Origin: Competibacteraceae bacterium UBA2788
GTDB lineage: Bacteria; Pseudomonadota; Gammaproteobacteria; Competibacterales; Competibacteraceae
Length of the DNA: 7,426 nucleotides
Direction: 5' to 3'
Assembly (NCBI GenBank): GCA_002352185.1
Contig: DEHY01000061.1
Span: 9,956 to 17,381 of the forward strand
The notes beneath the pieces are model-generated. The model did not search any database. It was given only the letters and a program-made list of their open reading frames with translations, and was not told the DNA's origin. Position 1 is the first letter of the stretch. Each line of letters starts with the position of its first letter. Both the position numbers and the translations under genes were made by a program. Positions 1 to 5,500 of the stretch are shown here, in pieces.

Positions 1-128
1 GTGACGCCGCCGACCAGCGTTCGCACTTCCGCCCGGCCTTGCACCTGTAAGCCATTTGGGCAGTAGTCGCTGAAGTTTTCTACCGCCAGCAGCCGGTCGG
101 CGTAGGCGACCAGTTCGCTCAGTTGCAT
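1..128 (-). CDS. NIF3/YbgI-family dinuclear metal-binding protein (N-terminal part)
   Basis: Only the first 42 codons are present; the gene continues off the left edge. Translating the minus strand from the ATG at 126-128 gives a protein starting MQLSELVAYADRLL. It contains the family signature S-D-Y-C-P-N-G-L-Q-V-Q-G at residues 20-31, followed by a T-L-V-G-G-V stretch, which matches the start of E. coli YbgI and other NIF3 proteins. Members are toroidal hexamers with a two-metal site; the often-used label 'GTP cyclohydrolase 1 type 2' is weakly supported and the true substrate is uncertain. The metal-binding histidines lie beyond the edge and cannot be checked. The start codon is 3 bases after the hisC stop, so the two genes are probably co-transcribed and translationally coupled. 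A weak GGCGGAA sequence inside the end of hisC, about 9 bases upstream, may serve as ribosome-binding site. The family call is firm; the function is not. Confidence 0.88.
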   Translation of the reverse strand, partial: MQLSELVAYADRLLAVENFSDYCPNGLQVQGRAEVRTLVGGV

Positions 129-131
129 GGC

Positions 132-1241
132 TTAGTGTTCCGCCAGGATTTGACCGAGTGCGGCGAGCAGCGCGGCATTCTGCGTCGGGTTGCCGATGGT
201 GATGCGCAGGAATTGCTCAATGCGCGGCTGGCGAAAGTGGCGCACGATAACCCGATGTTCGCGCAACGCAGCAGCCAGCTCAGCAGCGTCGCGCTGCGGG
301 TGGCGGGTAAAGATGAAGTTTGCCGCCGAGGGCAGCGTCTCGAAACCCAGCGTTTGCAACGCCCCAACCAGTTCGGCGCGGCCGGCGATCACCGCCTGTC
401 GGGTGCGCTCGAAGTGTTCGCGGTCGGTGAAGGCCGCTACCGCTCCAGCGATGGCCAGGCGATCCAGCGGATAGGAATTGAAGCTGTTCTTGACCCGCTC
501 CAGCGCCGCGATGAGTTCGGGATGTCCCACCGCCAGTCCGACCCGCAAGCCGGCCAGCGAGCGGGATTTGGAGAGGGTTTGCGTGACCAGCAGGTTCGGA
601 TAGCTGTTGACCAGGGCAATCGCGGTCTCGCCGCCGAAGTCAATATAAGCCTCGTCGATGACTACAGCCGAATCCGGGTTGCGCGCCAGCAGCCATTCAA
701 TGTCCGCCAGCGGCAGAAGGCAACCGGTAGGCGCATTCGGATTGGGGAAGATGATGCCGCCATTGGGCCGCAGATAATCGGCAACGCGCAGGCTAAAGTC
801 TTCGGCCAGCGGCACGGCAATAAATTTAATATCGTACAGGCCGCAATAGACCGGGTAAAAGCTGTAGGTAATATCCGGGAACAACAGCGGCGCCGGATGC
901 TGAAACAGTGCTTGAAAAACGTGCGCCAATACTTCATCGGAGCCATTGCCGACAAACACGCGCGCCGGAGTCATGCCGTAATAATCGGCGATAGCCTGTT
1001 TCAGCGGTTCGGCATTGGGATCCGGGTACAAGCGCAGAGCGTCCGACAATTCGGCCTGAATGGCGTCCAGCACTTGCGGCGAAGGCCCGTAAGGGTTCTC
1101 ATTGGTATTCAGTTTGACCAGTTGGCTGATTTTGGGCTGCTCGCCCGGCACATACGGCGTCAGCCGATGAATTACGGGGCTCCAGTAGCGATTGCAAGCG
1201 CGGGTTTCGGGGCGGATAAGGTCAGCGATTGGGAGGGTCAT
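132..1241 (-). CDS. hisC: Histidinol-phosphate aminotransferase
   Basis: PLP-dependent aminotransferase of fold type I that converts imidazole-acetol phosphate and glutamate to histidinol phosphate in cytoplasmic histidine synthesis. With the ATG at 1241 the protein has 369 residues, normal for the family. Visible landmarks are Y-V-P-G-E-Q-P at 30-36, N-E-N-P-Y-G at 47-52, G-N-G-S-D-E at 98-103, N-P-N-A-P-T-G at 167-173, D-E-A-Y at 196-199 (Asp for the pyridine nitrogen, Tyr for the PLP oxygen), the Schiff-base lysine K225 in T-L-S-K-S-R-S, R233, and substrate-carboxylate R346 in L-R-I-T-I-G. An in-frame TTG at 1271 would add ten residues, but it has no ribosome-binding site and falls in a candidate promoter -10 box. 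The ATG at 1241 has only a distant GGAG (13 bases), so the start is moderately certain. The NIF3-family gene follows after 3 bases. No other his gene is visible, so the gene is apparently separate from a his operon here. Confidence 0.95.
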   Translation of the reverse strand: MTLPIADLIRPETRACNRYWSPVIHRLTPYVPGEQPKISQLVKLNTNENPYGPSPQVLDAIQAELSDALRLYPDPNAEPLKQAIADYYGMTPARVFVGNGSDEVLAHVFQALFQHPAPLLFPDITYSFYPVYCGLYDIKFIAVPLAEDFSLRVADYLRPNGGIIFPNPNAPTGCLLPLADIEWLLARNPDSAVVIDEAYIDFGGETAIALVNSYPNLLVTQTLSKSRSLAGLRVGLAVGHPELIAALERVKNSFNSYPLDRLAIAGAVAAFTDREHFERTRQAVIAGRAELVGALQTLGFETLPSAANFIFTRHPQRDAAELAAALREHRVIVRHFRQPRIEQFLRITIGNPTQNAALLAALGQILAEH

Positions 1242-1269
1242 GCAGGCGGCAAGGCTCCGAAAAGGTTCC

Positions 1270-1298
1270 AATAAACGGGATCGGCGTTATGAACTCAA
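1270..1298 (-). promoter_or_regulatory. Candidate sigma-70-like promoter for hisC
   Basis: On the minus strand TTGAGT (1293-1298) and TTTATT (1270-1275) are separated by exactly 17 bases. Each matches its consensus hexamer at 4 of 6 positions. Transcription would begin near 1262, about 20 bases before the hisC ATG at 1241, and would exclude the alternative TTG start at 1271. The site lies in the only gap of about 100 bases in the minus-strand gene run. This is a pattern match without experimental support. Confidence 0.3.
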
Positions 1299-1319
1299 CC
1301 GCATTCGGAAAATGGTTGA
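1295..1319 (-). other. Inverted repeat between the cyclase gene and hisC
   Basis: Plus-strand arms TCAACC (1295-1300) and GGTTGA (1314-1319) are perfect complements. Inside them ATT (1303-1305) can pair with AAT (1311-1313), leaving a two-base bulge and a five-base loop. On the minus strand, the direction of the genes, no T-run follows, so it is not a typical intrinsic terminator. Its left arm overlaps the candidate -35 hexamer of hisC, so an operator or a leader-RNA hairpin of the upstream message are both possible. Confidence 0.3.
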
Positions 1320-1341
1320 AATTTTATCGGGAATCCGGGCC

Positions 1342-2298
1342 TTACCCATGAATACACCGGTAGCGAATGATGTCGGGATTTTTATCGGTGATCGCCTGCC
1401 CCAGACAAATGGAACCTTCATCATGCAAGGTGAATTCCTCACGCCGCACAAAGAAGCGCGAACCGTTTTCCAGCAAGAGATAAGTGCCGTTGGTGCTGCG
1501 ATCAACCAGAATAAACTTGCCTTGGCGGAATTCAATAACCGCATGGCTGCGGGATACCAGCTCCCGATCCACCATCAGGTTGCTTCTCTCACCACGTCCG
1601 ATAGTGAAGGGCTGCGCGCCGGGCGACAGCTCAATGCTCCTGCCGCGATATTCCAGCACCAGCCGGTTAAATAACAGATTACGCAATTCTTCCTGATAGC
1701 CACCGGTAGCCATCTGGGTCAAGCTGGTGGATTCATGCCAGATGATTTCCAGAATTTCCATTTCATCCTCCTTGCCCTTCACCCACACTCGACCCAGGCT
1801 GCGGGTTATTCCTTCCAAGTCGGCGGGCAGATGCAGCACGGTCTCCCGGGTAGTAATAATCTGCTCGGCTTTAGCCGCAGAGGCCATTCGGGCGGCAATA
1901 TTAACCGCATCGCCGACGATATCATTTTTCTCGATCTCCAGTACCGGTCCATGATGCAAGCCAATCCTGACGGCGATGTTCAGCACCGCCAGTTGTGGAT
2001 CATCCTTAATGCCCCGGTGCATGGTGCAAGCGGCGCGCACCGCCTGTTCCGCAGTTGGGAAGCGGCTCATGATTTCGTCGCCAATCGTCTTGATCACCTC
2101 GCCGCCCTGATCGCCGGTTTTCGCCGCGAGTATATCCAGCGCCCGCGTGATAATCTGCCGCGCATAGAAATCGCCACGCTGTTCAAACAATCGGGTGCTG
2201 CCGCAGATGTCGGCGAACAACACCGTCGCCTCCACCTGTTGCGGCGCCGCTCCGCGATGGCCCAGTCCCGGCACCAGGTTGCCTAGCTTCAGTTTCAT
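1342..2298 (-). CDS. Class III adenylate cyclase with C-terminal FHA domain
   Basis: A 318-residue soluble protein with no signal peptide or membrane segment. Residues about 22-185 form a class III nucleotide cyclase domain with every catalytic position: metal-binding D30 (in F-A-D-I-C-G-S-T) and D74 (in T-I-G-D-E), adenine-selecting K70 and D126, and transition-state N133 and R137 in the segment D-I-V-G-D-A-V-N-I-A-A-R. It should therefore act as a homodimer making cyclic AMP from ATP. Residues about 212-310 form a forkhead-associated domain with G234-R235, S239-N240, S249-R250-S251-H252, G260, D266 and N270-G271-T272, the set that binds phosphothreonine peptides. The link at about 186-211 is short. 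Activity is thus probably tied to a phosphorylated partner, but no Ser/Thr kinase or phosphatase lies in the window. The ATG is 6 bases from a strong GGGGGAG, which fixes the start. It follows the HD hydrolase gene by 33 bases. The domain calls are sure; partner and physiological role are unknown. Confidence 0.93.
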   Translation of the reverse strand: MKLKLGNLVPGLGHRGAAPQQVEATVLFADICGSTRLFEQRGDFYARQIITRALDILAAKTGDQGGEVIKTIGDEIMSRFPTAEQAVRAACTMHRGIKDDPQLAVLNIAVRIGLHHGPVLEIEKNDIVGDAVNIAARMASAAKAEQIITTRETVLHLPADLEGITRSLGRVWVKGKEDEMEILEIIWHESTSLTQMATGGYQEELRNLLFNRLVLEYRGRSIELSPGAQPFTIGRGERSNLMVDRELVSRSHAVIEFRQGKFILVDRSTNGTYLLLENGSRFFVRREEFTLHDEGSICLGQAITDKNPDIIRYRCIHG

Positions 2299-2304
2299 AA
2301 TCCG

Positions 2305-2311
2305 CTCCCCC
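2305..2311 (-). promoter_or_regulatory. Strong ribosome-binding site of the cyclase gene
   Basis: Minus-strand GGGGGAG with six bases to the ATG at 2298. It is one of the best Shine-Dalgarno matches in the window and supports this start and independent translation of the cyclase from the upstream HD gene. Confidence 0.7.
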
Positions 2312-2331
2312 AGCCTTCATGACTGCGCGAT

Positions 2332-3021
2332 TCAGTCATAACCGCGCGCCTGCAATTCCGCAATGATTCTCGTCACATTTCCGCAAGCAATCTTCTCATA
2401 ACATTGCTGGAACCATTCAGTGAAAAAAAAGGTGGGCCGACCTTGCAATATCCGCAGGAATTGCAGATGTCCTGGATAGTACTCATCATCATGGAGATCA
2501 GCGAACTCGGCGCGAATCCGGCGCCCGTCCTGCTCACACTTTTCCCATGGCAAGCCAAAGCTGGACAAGTCAATATCCACCACAAACCGTGCATCATGAT
2601 CGCGTGGCGGCTCGCGGTGCGTAGTCGCCATTACCAGATCATGCACCCGTTGCTGAAAGGCTGGAGTCGCTCGCCCGTTGGCCCATTGCCGGAAGAGTTC
2701 CGCGCTGCGCCATTCATTGTCATGCGCGCCCGGCTGATAAATGGCGTCGTGAAACCACAACGCCATTTCCACGGCGTCGGGATGATCCATCAGTGCTGCG
2801 GCCCGGTCGAATTCGGCCAGACAATGCCGGATATGATTCAGGGTATGGTAATGGCGATGCGGCTCGCTATAAAGCTCGATCAGCCCGGCGTATGCCCTTT
2901 CGGCTGAAGTGGCATCATCCGCCAGACAGCGCGTCCACAGCGCCAGGAAGCGCCGGTTTTCTGCTGCGGAACCGGAGTTGGGCGCAGCAGAATGGGCGGC
3001 GCGGACGGATCGCTCGAACAT
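2332..3021 (-). CDS. Predicted HD-superfamily metal-dependent phosphohydrolase (COG4339-like)
   Basis: A 229-residue cytoplasmic protein with the conserved pattern of the COG4339 group of HD hydrolases: Y58-H59-x-x-N62-H63, the HD pair H91-D92 in A-L-W-F-H-D-A-I-Y, D101-N102-E103 followed by S-A, T133-T134-H135, and D149-x-D151-L. The histidines and aspartates fit the usual metal site of HD enzymes, so hydrolysis of a phosphate ester is likely. The substrate is unknown, and it lacks the GYP motif of cyclic-di-GMP phosphodiesterases. The ATG at 3021 is preferred because GGAGAG (3029-3034) lies 7 bases upstream. The in-frame TTG at 3036, five residues earlier, overlaps that site and would leave no ribosome-binding site. 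It lies between nudC (67-base gap) and the cyclase gene (33-base gap), which hints at nucleotide metabolism or signalling but proves nothing. The first 20 or so residues are low in conserved features. Confidence 0.85.
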   Translation of the reverse strand: MFERSVRAAHSAAPNSGSAAENRRFLALWTRCLADDATSAERAYAGLIELYSEPHRHYHTLNHIRHCLAEFDRAAALMDHPDAVEMALWFHDAIYQPGAHDNEWRSAELFRQWANGRATPAFQQRVHDLVMATTHREPPRDHDARFVVDIDLSSFGLPWEKCEQDGRRIRAEFADLHDDEYYPGHLQFLRILQGRPTFFFTEWFQQCYEKIACGNVTRIIAELQARGYD

Positions 3022-3028
3022 CACGGAT

Positions 3029-3034
3029 CTCTCC
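3029..3034 (-). promoter_or_regulatory. Ribosome-binding site deciding the HD hydrolase start
   Basis: Minus-strand GGAGAG, seven bases before the ATG at 3021. It rules against the longer TTG start at 3036, whose codon overlaps the site. Confidence 0.65.
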
Positions 3035-3071
3035 AAAAAATGCTGATCGTGCCGCCCTGAACTGGCGCAGC
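3035..3071 (-). terminator. Weak terminator- or attenuator-like structure after nudC
   Basis: On the minus strand GCTG (3068-3071) can pair with CAGC (3042-3045). Inside, TGC-GCC can pair with GGC-(G)-GCA around a seven-base loop. After one A comes a run of six T (3035-3040). The two helices do not stack well, so the structure is weak. The T-run directly abuts the ribosome-binding site of the HD gene, so read-through is likely and partial attenuation is the most it would give. Confidence 0.25.
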
Positions 3072-3088
3072 TTCCGGTAGCGCTGTCG

Positions 3089-3940
3089 CTACTCCGTCCT
3101 CTGGGCTACGAAATCCTGAATCAGCCGCCATGCCATGCTCATCGGACTGGGCAATCCCGGCAATGCGCCGGGCGCGAACCAGCCGGCGTCGAGAATCTCC
3201 TGTCCATCCACGTGCAACTCGCCCTCTGCATAGTCAGCGGTGAAAGCGATCATCAGCGAGTGCGGAAACGGCCACGACTGGCTGGCGAAATAACGCAGAT
3301 TCCGCACCCGAAGGTTGACCTCCTCCGCCACTTCGCGGTGCAGCGCCTGCTCCAGCGTTTCGCCGGCTTCCACAAATCCCGCCAGCACACTGTATACGCC
3401 AGGCGCGAAGCGGGGAGCGCGGGCCAGCAGGATTTCACGTTCGCGGGTAATCCGCACCATCACCACCGGCGACAGCCGGGGATAGGCCAGCAGCCCACAG
3501 GCCGGGCAATGACGGGCGCGTTCATCGTCGCGGCGCTGGGTAGGCGCTCCACAACGACCGCAAAAACCGTGATTGCGATCCCATTCAATCAGTTGCAGGG
3601 CCTGGCCGGCCACTCCGATCAATGCCTCATCCAGCCGCGTCCACAAGCTGCGCAGCCCCTCAAAAACGAGGCCGGAGGGGGGTTCCCGATTCGCCGCTTC
3701 GACCGCGTAGCAGGGCCGACCCGACAATATCCCCAGGTCGATCCGCCGCGCTATCGGCCAGTCGGCGAACGGCCACTCCGGCGCTATCGGCAGATCAACC
3801 CCGGCCTCGGTCAATCGCACCAGCAACTGGTCGCCCGCGACCACAAACCACCAGCCGGGTTCGGCATTCCGGGCGGACAGGGCTGTGGCGGGGGCAAAAG
3901 CATCGGGCAGCATCAGCATCGGCCATGACTCCATTTTCAT
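3089..3940 (-). CDS. nudC: NADH pyrophosphatase / NAD-cap RNA hydrolase
   Basis: A 283-residue Nudix hydrolase that splits NAD(H) into NMN(H) and AMP and, in E. coli, removes NAD caps from RNA. In order: a poorly conserved N-terminal domain (about 1-120), a four-cysteine zinc ribbon (C127, C130, C145, C148), the Nudix box (G188 to L210) with E194, R202-E203 and the metal ligands E206-E207, then the family-specific S-Q-x-W-P-F-P-x-S motif at 220-228. One oddity: the last glycine of the Nudix box is Asn (N209). All acidic catalytic residues remain, so activity is expected. The ATG at 3940 is 2 bases after the stop of the acyl-CoA synthetase, implying coupled translation, but has no clear ribosome-binding site. 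A second in-frame ATG at residue 8 has GGAG nine bases upstream, so the protein may be seven residues shorter. The assignment to NudC rather than another Nudix enzyme rests on the zinc ribbon plus the SQxWPFPxS motif. Confidence 0.95.
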   Translation of the reverse strand: MKMESWPMLMLPDAFAPATALSARNAEPGWWFVVAGDQLLVRLTEAGVDLPIAPEWPFADWPIARRIDLGILSGRPCYAVEAANREPPSGLVFEGLRSLWTRLDEALIGVAGQALQLIEWDRNHGFCGRCGAPTQRRDDERARHCPACGLLAYPRLSPVVMVRITREREILLARAPRFAPGVYSVLAGFVEAGETLEQALHREVAEEVNLRVRNLRYFASQSWPFPHSLMIAFTADYAEGELHVDGQEILDAGWFAPGALPGLPSPMSMAWRLIQDFVAQRTE

Positions 3941-3942
3941 CG

Positions 3943-5496
3943 CTAACGCGGTCGCTGCGCCAGATCGCGGCGCTTGACCTTGCCATTGGCGGTGCGCGGC
4001 AAAGTGTCGGTGAAAATGATTTCACGCGGGCATTTATACGCGGCCAAATGCGCATGAGCGTGAGCCAGCAACGGCGCGGCGTCCATTTCGTCAGGATCGC
4101 TCGGCACCACGAACGCCGCGATCACGGTGACGCCCTCGCGCACGGCCAGTTCGGTCACGGCGACTTCCGCCACCGCTGGATGCCGACTCAGACACTGTTC
4201 CACTTCCAGCGGCGACACCCGATAACCCATGGCGTTCATCACATCGTCGTTGCGACCGTGATAGTGCAAATAGCCGTCAGCGTCAAAATGGGCCAGATCG
4301 CCGCCAATAAACCAGTCATCCCGGTAGACCAAGTCCTCTTCGTCGGGCCGATTCCAATAGCCCAGCATCAATCCTGGATCGCTGCGATGCACCGCCAGCA
4401 ATCCGGTTTCACCCGGCGGCAACGGTTGTTCGCCGCCTGCAACCGGCAATATCGCTACGCGCCGCCCCGGTTGTGGCTTGCCGGGACTTCCCGCCTTGAT
4501 CGGCGCGCCGGGCGCGGTGGAAATGTAGGTTGAACATTCGCTCATCCCCAGCGCTTCGTACAATTCCTTACCGGTCGTGGTTCGCCACTGTTCCAGCAGG
4601 GCGACGCTGAGCGCTTCGCCGGCGGTTAATCCGTAGCGCAGACTGGACAGGTCAAATGCGCCCAAGTCGTTGTATTTCAGCATTTGCCGGTACAGTCCCG
4701 GCACTGCCGCAAACAGGGTCGCCCGGAATTTCTCCATCAGCATCGGCCAGACGGTAATATCGCGCGGACCGTTGTACAGCACAGCCGTTGCGCCGTTGGC
4801 CCAGGGATCGGTCAAACCCACGCCCAAGGTATAGGTCCAGTTGAATGCGCCAGCGTGCAGCATGACATCATCCGAATGAATGCCATACCAGCCCTGGTAC
4901 ATCGGACGCCGCCCCCACGCCGAACGCTGGGCGTGCAGCACTCCCTTGGGCTGACCGGTGGTGCCGGAGGTGTAGATGAGGAAGGCCGGATCGGCGGCGG
5001 CGGTATCGGCATAGTCCAGCGGTTCATGCCCGTTGCGCAGCGCGGCCACATCGGCTGGACTGAGCATTTGTACCCCGGACGGCGGCTGAATCGCCAGATC
5101 TTCCGACACGGCCAGCAGTCGGGCGCCGGAATCCGCCAGCAGGAAATCCGCCTCCTCTGCGGTCAATTGCGCCGAAGACGGCAGCGGTACATAGCCGCCC
5201 GCGATGGCGCCGAAAAACAGCAGGGCGTAATCGCTGGTGTTGCCCATGCGGATCATGATCCGCGCCCCCGGTGCCAGACCCATCTGGCGCAAGCCCGCCG
5301 CGACCCGGCGCACCGCATCGTCCAATCGGGCATAGGTCCAGCGCTCGGCCCGCTCGACCGGCGCATGGGCATCGGACACTACGATTAACGCTACTTTATC
5401 GGGCGTGGCTTTTGCCGCCGCATCCAGACAGTAGCGCGCCAAGTTAAACCGCGCCGGGGGCAGCTCGCCGGGATAGCCGCATCGCTCTGTGGTCAT
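3943..5496 (-). CDS. AMP-forming acyl-CoA synthetase (ANL superfamily)
   Basis: A 517-residue adenylate-forming enzyme that activates a carboxylic acid to an acyl-AMP and then to acyl-CoA. Motifs in order: the phosphate loop Y-T-S-G-T-T-G-Q-P-K-G at 175-185, the A5 segment around Y313-E314-A315-L316-G317-M318-S319-E320, G399-D400 of A7, the hinge region G-R-N-D-D at 414-418 followed by M-G-Y-R-V-S-P, and the catalytic lysine K506 in P-R-T-A-N-G-K. Length and motifs indicate a complete, active enzyme. The acid substrate cannot be read from the sequence; the overall pattern is like the medium-chain, benzoate-type or general acyl-CoA ligases, and no degradation-pathway gene is adjacent. The ATG has GGAAG (5504-5508) seven bases upstream, inside the last codons of trkH. 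It starts 4 bases after trkH and ends 2 bases before nudC, so the three genes are probably one message despite unrelated roles. Confidence 0.93.
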   Translation of the reverse strand: MTTERCGYPGELPPARFNLARYCLDAAAKATPDKVALIVVSDAHAPVERAERWTYARLDDAVRRVAAGLRQMGLAPGARIMIRMGNTSDYALLFFGAIAGGYVPLPSSAQLTAEEADFLLADSGARLLAVSEDLAIQPPSGVQMLSPADVAALRNGHEPLDYADTAAADPAFLIYTSGTTGQPKGVLHAQRSAWGRRPMYQGWYGIHSDDVMLHAGAFNWTYTLGVGLTDPWANGATAVLYNGPRDITVWPMLMEKFRATLFAAVPGLYRQMLKYNDLGAFDLSSLRYGLTAGEALSVALLEQWRTTTGKELYEALGMSECSTYISTAPGAPIKAGSPGKPQPGRRVAILPVAGGEQPLPPGETGLLAVHRSDPGLMLGYWNRPDEEDLVYRDDWFIGGDLAHFDADGYLHYHGRNDDVMNAMGYRVSPLEVEQCLSRHPAVAEVAVTELAVREGVTVIAAFVVPSDPDEMDAAPLLAHAHAHLAAYKCPREIIFTDTLPRTANGKVKRRDLAQRPR

Positions 5497-5500
5497 GTAG

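Noticed and set aside
1242..1271. Longer hisC from TTG at 1271
   Set aside because: No ribosome-binding site, the codon lies in the candidate -10 box, and family members do not need the extra residues.
123..1274. Plus-strand open frame of 383 codons opposite hisC
   Set aside because: The minus strand carries a full hisC with all PLP-site motifs. The plus-strand translation is rich in Arg/Gln and matches no family I know; it is a by-product of GC-rich codon use.
2404..2907. Plus-strand open frame of 167 codons opposite the HD hydrolase
   Set aside because: The HD, DNE and TTH motifs on the minus strand identify the real gene; the plus frame has no family features.
3077..3092. Intrinsic terminator at the nudC stop codon
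   Set aside because: The hairpin is perfect but no T-run follows it on the minus strand; the next T-run is about 37 bases away.
4684..5388. Plus-strand open frame of 234 codons opposite the acyl-CoA synthetase
   Set aside because: Opposite strand of a gene with complete ANL motifs; no recognisable domain and no ribosome-binding site noticed.
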